From Aeribacillus composti (lineage in GTDB: Bacteria; Bacillota; Bacilli; Bacillales; Aeribacillaceae): a DNA stretch of 64,000 bases. Below are positions 55,299-63,243 of the stretch, piece after piece. The stretch covers positions 51,813 through 115,812 of the forward strand of contig NZ_VISS01000005.1 in assembly GCF_007827555.1 (NCBI RefSeq), given 5' to 3'. The notes beneath the pieces are model-generated. The model saw only the letters and a program-made list of their open reading frames with translations. It ran no database searches and was not told the origin of the DNA. The translations under genes were made by a program, and so were the position numbers. Every line of letters starts with the position of its first letter. Position 1 is the first letter of the stretch.

Positions 55299-56528
55299 AT
55301 GAAAGATGAAAAAATTGTCGGCAGTTTCCAATTAATGAAATCATTGAATAAATCTTTAATTCTTAATACAATTCGGACACACGGATCGATTTCAAGATCT
55401 GACATTGCGAAAGAAACAAAATTAACACCTCCGACAGTCACAAATATTGTAAATGAATTGTTGGAAGAAGGATTGGTAAAAGAGTGGCAGACCGGATCTT
55501 CCAGCGGGGGAAGAAAACCCATTTTGCTGAAAATCAACTCATCAAATTTTTATGTTTTCGGTATTGATATCAGCCCGAGGGAAATCCGATTTGCCATCAC
55601 GGATTTAAACGCTCAAACACTTTTATATAAAACAATCACGATGAAAGAAGAGATGACGAGTTCACGTTTGTTCCAAATGATTGCTAAACAGCTTTACATT
55701 ATGATGGATGAAGCTTGTATAGAATTAAAAAAATTTGTAGGAATTGGCATCGGTATTCATGGCAGGATTGACGCAGATGAATGTTCAAGCGGTTTTGCTC
55801 CCCAATTGCAGCATCGAAATGTACCGTTAAAAAAAGAGCTTGAAAAAGAATTTCGTCTTCCTGTCAAAATTGAAAATGATGTTCGTGCCATGGCAATAGG
55901 CGAAAACTGGTTTGGCAGCGGGGTGGGAATTAGCAATCTTGTATGCATTAAGATCAGTCATGGAGTTGGGGCAGGTTTTATTTTAAATAAGAAGCTGTTT
56001 CATGGAACGAACGGACTAGCGGGTGAAATCGGCCATATGTTTATAGAAAGCAGCGGTTTGAAATGTTCGTGTGGGAATGACGGATGTTTAGAGGCGCTTG
56101 TTGGGTCTGAAGGGATTAAACAGCGTACATTAAACAAAATATCGCTTGGGTATAAAACGAAATTAATAGAACGGACAAACGGAATGATAGAAAATGTGAA
56201 CGGACAACTGATTTATGAGGCTGCATTAGAAGGAGACCTGCTTGCTAAAGACATATTAGAGGAGACTGGCAGGTATTTAGGAATTGCCATCATGAACATT
56301 ATCCATTTATTCAATCCAGAGCGGATTATTATTGGGGGCGGATTGGCAAAGGCAAAGAATTTTATTTTAACTCCGATTCAAGAAGTGGTTGAACAAAGAG
56401 CTTTGACAGAGCAAGCGAAAAAAACAGAAATTGTGTTGTCAAAGCTGGGAGATCAAGCGACGGTCATTGGCGCTGTTGCCCTAGTGCTAAATGAAATGTT
56501 TTCTGTTCAATACGAATCGGTGTCATAA
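55299..56528 (+). CDS. ROK-family transcriptional repressor
   Basis: 409 aa from ATG 55299 (GGGGTGG upstream); an in-frame GTG lies 9 nt earlier. N-terminal winged helix (residues 12-70: NTIRTHGSISRSDIAKETKLTPPTVTNIVNELLEEGLV) and a ROK sugar-kinase fold with GAGFILNKKLFHGTNGLAGEIGHM, and the zinc motif CSCGNDGCLEAL. Relatives are XylR and NagC; the inducing sugar is unknown and no sugar genes adjoin, so the target is not evident. Confidence 0.92.
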   Translation: MKDEKIVGSFQLMKSLNKSLILNTIRTHGSISRSDIAKETKLTPPTVTNIVNELLEEGLVKEWQTGSSSGGRKPILLKINSSNFYVFGIDISPREIRFAITDLNAQTLLYKTITMKEEMTSSRLFQMIAKQLYIMMDEACIELKKFVGIGIGIHGRIDADECSSGFAPQLQHRNVPLKKELEKEFRLPVKIENDVRAMAIGENWFGSGVGISNLVCIKISHGVGAGFILNKKLFHGTNGLAGEIGHMFIESSGLKCSCGNDGCLEALVGSEGIKQRTLNKISLGYKTKLIERTNGMIENVNGQLIYEAALEGDLLAKDILEETGRYLGIAIMNIIHLFNPERIIIGGGLAKAKNFILTPIQEVVEQRALTEQAKKTEIVLSKLGDQATVIGAVALVLNEMFSVQYESVS

Positions 56529-56623
56529 TGTTTCCCCTTCCTTTAGTACACAAAAGTTCTAATTTGTCTCACAAGGACATATTTTCATAATAGAATTTAA
56601 CAACAAGAGAAGGGGGACAACAC

Positions 56624-57487
56624 ATGCTCTACCGCTTGCTTGCCTTAAATATCGACGGAACGCTCCTCCGTTCAAATGGACGCCTTCAGCATTCTACGAA
56701 GGATGCGATAGAATTTGTTCAAAAAAAGGATGTATATATTACTTTGGTGACGAACCGCCATTTTCAATCGGCAAAAAAAGTTGCAAAGGCGCTCAAAATA
56801 GACAGCCACTTAATTACTCATGGGGGAGCGTTCATCGGAAACCGTTTAGATGAACCTCTATATGTGAAGCGAATTTCAGAAGAAAAAACATTTAATATTG
56901 TGCAAGTGCTCGAATATTTTAATTGTAATATTCGAATCATTCATGAGCGTTTTTCGATCGGCAACCGGAAAAAAATCTCTTCAAATCTTGTAAGCAAAAT
57001 GCTATTGAATTCGTCAGATCCGCTTTTTTATCCAATACAATTTGTAGAATCTCTTGCTGATGCGTTAATTGATGAGCCAGTAGCTGCCCCAAAAATTGAT
57101 GTATATTTTGATACGAAGGAGGAATTGAAAGAGGCGGAAAAAACGATACTTGATTCTTTTTATGATGTAGATGTGATCAAGGTTCATGACGGAAAAATTG
57201 AAATTGTTCCAAAGGGAATATCTAAACTGAATGGCTTGCAGGTACTTGGCAATCATTTAGGCATTAAGCTGGATGAAATGGTCGCAATCGGCGACGGCCT
57301 TGACGACTTGGATATGATCCAGCAGACAGGTTTGGGGGTTGCGATGGGGAATGCTCCGTTTGAAGTAAAACGGGCAGCAGACTGGATCACGAGGTCGAAT
57401 GATGAACAAGGCGTTTCATATATGGTAAAAGAGCATTTCCGAAAACAATACCCAATTAAATTTTTAAATAAAATTAAAAACAGATAA
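56624..57487 (+). CDS. yhaX: Cof-type HAD phosphatase YhaX
   Basis: 287 aa, ATG behind AGAAGGGGG. HAD-IIB fold: LALNIDGTLLRSNGRL (motif I, in which the usual first Asp of DxDGT is Asn: N-I-D), VTNRHFQSA (motif II), the Lys region, and AIGDGLDDLDMIQ (motif III/IV). B. subtilis yhaX is a sporulation gene of this family located before hemZ, as here. The first Asp of DxDGT is the nucleophile in normal members, so activity is doubtful. Confidence 0.9.
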   Translation: MLYRLLALNIDGTLLRSNGRLQHSTKDAIEFVQKKDVYITLVTNRHFQSAKKVAKALKIDSHLITHGGAFIGNRLDEPLYVKRISEEKTFNIVQVLEYFNCNIRIIHERFSIGNRKKISSNLVSKMLLNSSDPLFYPIQFVESLADALIDEPVAAPKIDVYFDTKEELKEAEKTILDSFYDVDVIKVHDGKIEIVPKGISKLNGLQVLGNHLGIKLDEMVAIGDGLDDLDMIQQTGLGVAMGNAPFEVKRAADWITRSNDEQGVSYMVKEHFRKQYPIKFLNKIKNR

Positions 57488-57517
57488 AAAACATCCGCTT
57501 CTTAGGATGTTTTTTTC
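57486..57517 (+). terminator. terminator after yhaX
   Basis: ACATCC-gcttctta-GGATGT followed by TTTTTTTCG. Confidence 0.75.
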
Positions 57518-57584
57518 GTATTGACTGAAAAAATCCCCTTTAGTACACTATAAGGAGTTTTATTCTATTCGACAAGGTGATCAC

Positions 57585-59078
57585 ATGCGCATTCAAATCA
57601 GCGGCATAAATGATGAACGTTTTATGCGGCCTCTTCAGTTAATATCTAATTTGTTTTTTGAAGAAGCCGAAATTTTTTTAAAACCTTCTGAACATGATAT
57701 CGAAGCATTATTCAATTTCGAATTCAGACAAAGTGATTTTCGGTTGGCTTGCGAGCTAAAAGCAGAAGGAAAAACGTATGAAGCTTTTTTAGAAAAAAGC
57801 TTAACCGCAACAGATGAAAAAGAACAATTCAAACAAATGAAGCAGGCGGTATTGAATGTTTATGTAACAGTTCTTCAACAGTATACGGGAATTACACAAA
57901 AATGGGGGATTTTAACAGGTGTCCGACCCACTAAGCTTTTTCATAAAAAGAAGCTTGAAGGAAGAAAAAATGAAGAAATTTATAAACAATTAAAAGAAGA
58001 TTTGCTCGTATCAAATGAAAAAATTCGCATCATGGAACAAATTGTAGAAAAACAATTAACTGTTGTTCCTGATCTTTACAATTTGACAAAAGAAGTAAGC
58101 ATTTATATCGGCATCCCTTTTTGCCCGACAAAATGTGCATACTGTACCTTTCCTGCCTATGCTATTGGCGGCAAGCAAGGAAAAGTTGATTCTTTTCTCG
58201 GCGGACTGCATTATGAAATGAGAATGATCGGCGAATGGTTAAAAGAACGAGGCATCAATATTACGACCGTTTATTACGGCGGAGGGACACCGACAAGCAT
58301 TACGGCAGAAGAAATGGATATGCTTTATGAAGAAATGTATACATCTTTTCCAAATGTTGATCGCATTCGGGAAATCACAGTAGAAGCCGGCAGACCGGAT
58401 ACAATTACAAGAGAGAAGCTGAATGTTTTAAAAAAATGGAACATAGACAGAATCAGCATTAATCCTCAATCATATATACAGGAAACATTGAGAGCAATCG
58501 GAAGACATCATACAGTTGAGGAGACGATTGAAAAATTTCATTTAGCTAGGGAAATGGGCATCAACAACATCAACATGGATTTAATTATTGGACTGCCGGG
58601 GGAAGGGTTAAAAGAATTTGAGTTCACCCTTGAGGAGACAGCCAAATTGATGCCTGAATCATTGACTGTCCACACGCTTTCCTTTAAGCGGGCATCGGAA
58701 ATGACAAAAAACAAAGAAAAATATAAAGTAGCTGAACGAAGCGAAGTAGAAAAAATGATGAATAAAGCGGTTGAATGGACAAAGGCCAATCATTATGAGC
58801 CTTATTATTTGTACCGTCAAAAAAATATTTTAGGAAATTTAGAAAATGTCGGATATTCCCGGAAGGGTTATGAGAGTATATACAATATAATCATCATGGA
58901 AGAAATGCAAACGATTATCGGATTAGGCTGCGGGGCATCAAGCAAATTGATCGACCCGGTTTCCCGGGACATCACTCATTTCGCCAATCCAAAAGATCCG
59001 AAATCGTATAACGATGGCTTTAAACATTATACAAATGAAAAAATCAAATTGCTAAACGCTCTTTATGGCGAAAATTGA
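57585..59078 (+). CDS. hemZ: oxygen-independent coproporphyrinogen III dehydrogenase HemZ
   Basis: 497 aa, ATG behind CAAGGTGA. Radical SAM enzyme: [4Fe-4S] motif C180-PTK-C184-AY-C187, the GGG segment YYGGGTPTS (SAM binding), and the coproporphyrinogen-oxidase-type region VEAGRPDTITREKL. N-terminal 170 residues are the HemZ-specific domain. Under anaerobic conditions it would supply the heme pathway. Follows yhaX as in B. subtilis. Confidence 0.95.
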   Translation: MRIQISGINDERFMRPLQLISNLFFEEAEIFLKPSEHDIEALFNFEFRQSDFRLACELKAEGKTYEAFLEKSLTATDEKEQFKQMKQAVLNVYVTVLQQYTGITQKWGILTGVRPTKLFHKKKLEGRKNEEIYKQLKEDLLVSNEKIRIMEQIVEKQLTVVPDLYNLTKEVSIYIGIPFCPTKCAYCTFPAYAIGGKQGKVDSFLGGLHYEMRMIGEWLKERGINITTVYYGGGTPTSITAEEMDMLYEEMYTSFPNVDRIREITVEAGRPDTITREKLNVLKKWNIDRISINPQSYIQETLRAIGRHHTVEETIEKFHLAREMGINNINMDLIIGLPGEGLKEFEFTLEETAKLMPESLTVHTLSFKRASEMTKNKEKYKVAERSEVEKMMNKAVEWTKANHYEPYYLYRQKNILGNLENVGYSRKGYESIYNIIIMEEMQTIIGLGCGASSKLIDPVSRDITHFANPKDPKSYNDGFKHYTNEKIKLLNALYGEN

Positions 59079-59108
59079 TAATTTTACGCTCCACATACGT
59101 ATCGGGTC

Positions 59109-59270
59109 GTGTTGAAAGGAGGGCCCGATAGAAAACAGGAGCTTGGGAACGACGAAGATGGAGAACGATTTCCGTATTTCCCTAAAAACACTTTAGAACA
59201 AATTTTAATAGATGAGATCGCAAGACTTAATCATAAAAGCGATTGCGCCATTAGCCTGCAACAAACGTAG
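59109..59270 (+). CDS. possible 53-aa ORF
   Basis: An open frame from GTG 59109 (or TTG 59112) to TAG 59270 encodes KGGPDRKQELGNDEDGERFP... LEQILIDEIARLNHKSD. Composition is protein-like, but the start codons have no proper RBS; AAAGGAGG lies downstream of them. It could be a remnant or a short gene. Not recognised. Confidence 0.3.
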   Translation: MLKGGPDRKQELGNDEDGERFPYFPKNTLEQILIDEIARLNHKSDCAISLQQT

Positions 59271-59295
59271 CCGGCAGACTTCAGACAAAACATAC

Positions 59296-59345
59296 AAAAG
59301 CAAGTAGAGAAATACGAGCGCTTTCTCTACTTGCTTTTATTTTTA
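59296..59345 (+). terminator. strong terminator
   Basis: AAAAGCAAGTAGAGAAA / TTTCTCTACTTGCTTTT, a perfect 17-bp stem followed by ATTTTTAG. Confidence 0.9.
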
Positions 59346-59435
59346 GGACTTCTTGGACAGCCTCTGATAAATCTGTTTCATCATGTTAGCCATAATGATT
59401 TTTTAAATTAATGGGATGATATTGAAGGGGGCTCT

Positions 59436-59654
59436 GTGAACAAAATGGGAGATAATAAGATGTTCATCATAATTGGAATAGTCGGTCTTTTAGCTATTAC
59501 TTTTTCAAATTTAGTTCTTAAACATGATGTCGTCGCGACCATTATTAGCATTGTTGTGATCGGGATTTTAGTAAGCTCCAGAACCAAAATCATCCTAATT
59601 TTTGGGAGGCAGTTTTGGAAAGAAAAATGCCCCCCACAAAATGCAGGGGACTAG
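59436..59654 (+). CDS. small membrane protein
   Basis: 72 aa from GTG 59436, with AAGGGGG 4-5 nt upstream (ATG 59445 is possible). Two hydrophobic stretches (MFIIIGIVGLLAITFSNLVL and VVATIISIVVIGILVS) with a basic tail FGRQFWKEKCPPQNAGD. No family recognised. Confidence 0.55.
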   Translation: MNKMGDNKMFIIIGIVGLLAITFSNLVLKHDVVATIISIVVIGILVSSRTKIILIFGRQFWKEKCPPQNAGD

Positions 59655-59775
59655 GAAAAAACTGATTTTAGATGCCCACTACAATTTTTCCACACGGGTA
59701 AATGGCTAAAAAGCGTCATATCCATTTAGATATTTTAAATTAGCCTCATAAAATTTGGGGAGCAGGATGAATATA

Positions 59776-59805
59776 GCGGGCGGCTTATGCCGCGCAGTAT
59801 TTTTG
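59776..59805 (+). terminator. terminator
   Basis: GCGGC-ttat-GCCGC, extended by GCG/CGC, followed by AGTATTTTTG. Confidence 0.65.
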
Positions 59806-59858
59806 TTGTGAAAGACTTCCCCTGTCATTCTTTTGTGGACTGTCAATCCTGTTAAGTT

Positions 59859-60044
59859 TTAGCGATGAAATAAAACAAGCCGGCCAGAAGAAGTAACTAA
59901 GCGATGCGCGGTATTTAAACATTGATGCTCCTTCAATATTTCTGAACCGATTTCTTTTGCCTCTTGTTCTGAATTTGCTTCAAACTTTTCATTTAAAAGC
60001 AGTTCTCCTTTGTTTGTAAACGCAGTTAAAAAATATGTCGGCAT
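59859..60044 (-). CDS. yhzD: YhzD-like small protein
   Basis: 61 aa from ATG 60044, 9 nt after GAGGGAGG; an earlier ATG at 60053 touches the RBS. MPTYFLTAFTNKGELLLNEKFEANSEQEAKEIGSEIL and the final SSGRLVLFHR match B. subtilis YhzD as I recall it. Function unknown. Confidence 0.8.
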   Translation of the reverse strand: MPTYFLTAFTNKGELLLNEKFEANSEQEAKEIGSEILKEHQCLNTAHRLVTSSGRLVLFHR

Positions 60045-60170
60045 TTCAAACATCCTCCCTCTATAAATGTCGATATATCAACGGTTGTAGCCGTTTCAGG
60101 GGTGTCAAAAAAATATTTTTCGACAAAGTTTCTAACATTATTTCTTAAATATGTGTATATCTTACATTGA

Positions 60171-60430
60171 CTGGGTACGCTTCGCGGCCACTACTGGTTA
60201 AATTTGGTTGTAGTGGGGGAAGCGTATGGGATGCACCGTGGATCTCTGCATCGCTGATGATGACGAACCCTCCCATGTCTCTTGGCATCCTTGTGCCTAC
60301 ATTCCTTCGTTCGGTCTAGTCATCAGGCAGAGGCCGGCTAAGCTCCTTTAGGGACTCAAGGTCGAATGGATGATATCGCGCCAGCTTCTCCGTGTCATCC
60401 TTGTTGTCTAGAGAATCGAGACTATAGGCA
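60171..60430 (-). ncRNA. candidate guide (bridge/seek) RNA region of the IS
   Basis: IS110-superfamily transposases are guided by an element-encoded RNA; in IS1111-type elements it lies downstream of the gene. This segment has strong stems: TACGCTTC/GAAGCGTA (60176-60183 with 60219-60226) enclosing CCACTAC/GTAGTGG (60188-60194 with 60210-60216). No ORF fills it. The exact RNA ends and its guide loops cannot be set by eye. Confidence 0.45.
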
Positions 60431-61708
60431 TCAAGCCGCCGTTTCGAGGCCAAAGATGTCCTGCATCATTCGCTTCACGTCAAACGCCTGTCGTTTCGTA
60501 CACACAGCGTGCAGTACCTTCAGTAATTTCCCGCATAACACCACAATGGATTGCTTCTTGCGCAACGGATTATCGGGCCGTGTCGTGTAATATTCATGTA
60601 ACTGTCGAAACGCTTCGTTGTGGCGGATCATCGGCATCATCACGCGGAAGAGGAGGGCGCGCAACCGCCTTCTTCCACGCTTCGAGATCCGTTTTTGCCC
60701 TTTGTGTTGGCCGGAGGAATGCTTCCGCAGTGTCAGGCCCGCAAGTTTCAATAATTGGCGCGGATCCTGATAGTGGGAAAAACTCCCGATTTCCGATAAC
60801 AGTTCCACGATAGTCGCATCCCCTAAGCCCGGAACCGTTTTGAGCCATTCGTATTCCACGGATGTTTGCACAAGTTCCGTTAGTTGCTGGGTCAGTGCCT
60901 CGATTTCTTCCTCCAATTGGCGGTACCGGCGGACAAGTGTGGCGATTTCGATACGGGCCATCTGTTGTCCTTCCGTTACGCCAATGGAGTGTTGGGCCAG
61001 TTCCATCAGCTTCTTCGCTTTCGGCTTTTGTGGCGATTGTAATCCCTCGCTTTGCCGGTAAAGGGTGAGAACCTCTTCGATCTCTTTCCCTGCTAAATCC
61101 GACGGAAACGGCGTCTGTTCCAGCACAGCGAGCGCCATTTCCCCAAACGACGGAAAGACTTGCGTAAATTCCGGAAAATACCGATCGAGCCAGCGAATCA
61201 TCTGATTTCGAACCGCCCCCTGCTCTTCCACGAGTTTGGATCGAAACGTCGCCCCTGTGCGCAGTTCGGCCTCCATCCCTTTCAGAATACGCGGATAGCT
61301 GAATCGGCCGTCTTTCACTAACCGGGCAATGACGAGCGCGTCTTTCGCATCATGCTTGGTTGGAAGATTGTCGTCTAGCTCTTTGGAGCGCTTCACGTGC
61401 ATCGGGTTTGTCATCACGAGAGAGATGCCCTTCTCGTCAAGAAAGTAAGCGAGATTGAGCCAATAATGTCCCGTTGGCTCGATGCCAACGATCACTTCCG
61501 TTTTTTCAAATTCCTCCATCGCTTTCACGATGCACTGGTACAACCATTCCAACCCTTCTCTGGATTGCGGAACGGGAAACGATTTTTTTAGCACCCTCCC
61601 TCGCTCATCCACAAAGCAGGCATAATGCTTCTTTTTCGCGATATCCATGCCAACGACGAGCGTTTGATCGGTGACTTGATTAATCTTCTTGTTTGAGATA
61701 GAATTCAT
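60431..61708 (-). CDS. IS110-family transposase
   Basis: 425 aa, ATG behind AAGGAGG. RuvC-like DEDD domain: Asp22 (VVGMDIAKKKH), Glu77 (VGIEPTG), Asp120 and Asp123 (TKHDAKDA). C-terminal Tnp20-type domain with TVPGLGDATIVELLSEIG and the catalytic serine region KHSSG (Ser331/Ser332) before QKRISKRGRRRLRALLF. All catalytic residues and full length are present, so it may be active. Base composition differs from the host genes. Confidence 0.96.
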   Translation of the reverse strand: MNSISNKKINQVTDQTLVVGMDIAKKKHYACFVDERGRVLKKSFPVPQSREGLEWLYQCIVKAMEEFEKTEVIVGIEPTGHYWLNLAYFLDEKGISLVMTNPMHVKRSKELDDNLPTKHDAKDALVIARLVKDGRFSYPRILKGMEAELRTGATFRSKLVEEQGAVRNQMIRWLDRYFPEFTQVFPSFGEMALAVLEQTPFPSDLAGKEIEEVLTLYRQSEGLQSPQKPKAKKLMELAQHSIGVTEGQQMARIEIATLVRRYRQLEEEIEALTQQLTELVQTSVEYEWLKTVPGLGDATIVELLSEIGSFSHYQDPRQLLKLAGLTLRKHSSGQHKGQKRISKRGRRRLRALLFRVMMPMIRHNEAFRQLHEYYTTRPDNPLRKKQSIVVLCGKLLKVLHAVCTKRQAFDVKRMMQDIFGLETAA

Positions 61709-61719
61709 GTATAGTCCTC

Positions 61720-61776
61720 CTTGGTATCCAAATTAGGGGTCAATTCATCCGATTGACACCCCCGAATCATACCAAG
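61720..61776 (-). promoter_or_regulatory. double hairpin in the transposase leader
   Basis: Outer stem CTTGGTAT/ATACCAAG (61769-61776 with 61720-61727), inner GGGTGTCAA/TTGACCCC around a 9-nt loop. The outer stem reaches into the AAGGAGG of the transposase gene (61716-61722) and may limit its translation. Read on the plus strand, the same hairpin is followed by a T7 run (61782-61788), a possible outward terminator. Confidence 0.55.
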
Positions 61777-61899
61777 AGGGCTTTTTTTATTCAAGTCCCC
61801 GAAAAAACTTCTAACAGGAATGCTCCTTTTTTAAAAAATATATTTCTTTTTCCTGAAAAAAAATCCTTTCAGCTTTTTTTAAAAAATTTTTGACAGGGG

Positions 61900-61943
61900 T
61901 CCCGGTTACCGGGATGTATTTTTTCACTTTAAAATGATATAAT
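61900..61943 (+). promoter_or_regulatory. promoter region of yhaO with a preceding hairpin
   Basis: TCCCGG-tta-CCGGGA (61900-61914) followed by TGTATTTTTTC looks like a terminator stopping transcription from the IS side. TATAAT at 61938-61943 is a good minus-10 for yhaO; no convincing minus-35 at 17 nt. Confidence 0.45.
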
Positions 61944-61991
61944 ATGGAAAAGCAAACGTACGTTCCGGAAACAAGTGAAAAGAGGGAGACT

Positions 61992-63230
61992 ATGACTCGC
62001 CGCATAACATTTATACATACGGCAGATTTGCATTTAGATAGTCCGTTCACAGGGCTTGAGCATTTGCCGGAAAGCATCTTTAAAAGAATTCAAGAAAGTA
62101 CTTTTACGGCATTTGAACGTGTAATTGAACTGGCGGCAAAAGAAAAAGTCGATTTTATACTGATCGCAGGAGATTTGTATGATGACGAAGATCGCAGTTT
62201 GAAAGCCCAGTTGAGATTAAAGAAACAGTTTGAACGGCTCAATGAAGAAGGCATCCAAGTTTTTATTATTTTTGGAAATCATGATCATACAGGAGGTAAT
62301 TGGGTTCATATTCAATGGCCTGAAAACGTTCATATTTTTTCCGATCGTGATGTAGAATGTATACCGTTTGTCCGCGACGGAAAGGTTTTAGCCAACATTT
62401 ACGGCTACAGCTATCCAACTCGTTCGGTTACAGAAAATATTGTCTATAAATTTCAAAAAAGAAGCGAAGCGCCGCTTCATATCGGTCTTCTTCACGGCAC
62501 CGCGTCAGGGACGGAAGGACATGAGCCGTATTGTCCTTTTACGATTCAAAATTTATTGGAAAAAGATTTTGATTATTGGGCTTTAGGACATATACATAAA
62601 CGGCAAATTTTACATCGTTCCGACCCTCCGATTATTTATCCGGGAAATATTCAAGGCCGCCATAAAAAAGAAACGGGAGAAAAGGGAGTGTATCTTGTAG
62701 AATTAGCAGAAGGCGGGAAAAGCGCGTACCGATTTGTGCCGGTATTTGACATACTTTGGAATGAAATCAAGCTCTCTGTAAATGAAATAGCTGCTGTTGG
62801 CGAGCTATATGATCATATTCGAGCGGTAAAGGAACAGCAGAGACGAAATGGCTCGGCTCTTTTGACAATTATGCTAGATGGAGCTTCATCATTGTTTTGG
62901 GATCTTATGGATCAGGATCATTTGGATGAGCTTGCGCAAATATTGAATGAAGAGGAAGAAGGAAAGAACGATTTCGTTTGGATTGTTTCCATTCAGCATC
63001 AAATCGTGCCGAGCGACGACTTTTTCTCCTCCTCTTACATTTCGAAAGATTTTGAACAAATTTTGGATCATTTTCATCAATTTGACGAAGCGATGGGGCC
63101 TTTATATAAAAATCGTTTATTTCGGCGTTTCTTTCAATCTTTCACAGAAAATGAAAAAGAAGAATTGATAAAAGAAGCGAAAACAATGATTTATTATGAG
63201 CTGTTTAAACAAGAATGGAAGCGGTCGTAA
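61992..63230 (+). CDS. yhaO: YhaO, Mre11/SbcD-like nuclease
   Basis: 412 aa from ATG 61992 behind AGAGGGAGAC; the frame opens at 61944 without RBS. Calcineurin-like phosphoesterase motifs: FIHTADLHLDSPF, IAGDLYDDED, IFGNHDHTG, LGHIHKRQ. These bind two metals as in SbcD/Mre11. The next gene, yhaN, is the SbcC-like ATPase partner. Probably a DNA repair exonuclease. Confidence 0.95.
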   Translation: MTRRITFIHTADLHLDSPFTGLEHLPESIFKRIQESTFTAFERVIELAAKEKVDFILIAGDLYDDEDRSLKAQLRLKKQFERLNEEGIQVFIIFGNHDHTGGNWVHIQWPENVHIFSDRDVECIPFVRDGKVLANIYGYSYPTRSVTENIVYKFQKRSEAPLHIGLLHGTASGTEGHEPYCPFTIQNLLEKDFDYWALGHIHKRQILHRSDPPIIYPGNIQGRHKKETGEKGVYLVELAEGGKSAYRFVPVFDILWNEIKLSVNEIAAVGELYDHIRAVKEQQRRNGSALLTIMLDGASSLFWDLMDQDHLDELAQILNEEEEGKNDFVWIVSIQHQIVPSDDFFSSSYISKDFEQILDHFHQFDEAMGPLYKNRLFRRFFQSFTENEKEELIKEAKTMIYYELFKQEWKRS

Positions 63231-63243
63231 AAAAGGTGATAAG

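Larger units (their letters stand above)
60165..61785 (-). mobile_element. IS110-superfamily insertion sequence (IS1111-like layout)
   Basis: A block visibly richer in G+C than the flanking DNA, with one transposase gene and about 260 nt of structured non-coding DNA behind its stop. Imperfect subterminal inverted repeats CTGGGTACG (60171-60179) and CTTGGTATG (complement of 61768-61776) agree in 7 of 9 bases. Long non-coding DNA downstream of the gene and subterminal rather than terminal repeats are the IS1111-group pattern. Exact ends are uncertain by about 10-20 nt. Confidence 0.75.

Noticed and set aside
60580-61674. plus-strand ORFs inside the IS
   Set aside because: They lie antisense to the transposase gene, have no RBS, and arise from its higher GC content.
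60130-61816. 8-bp direct repeats TTCTAACA at 60130-60137 and 61809-61816 as target-site duplication of the IS
   Set aside because: IS110-type elements do not make 8-bp duplications, and these repeats lie 30-40 nt outside the probable sub-terminal inverted repeats. Chance in AT-rich DNA is likely.
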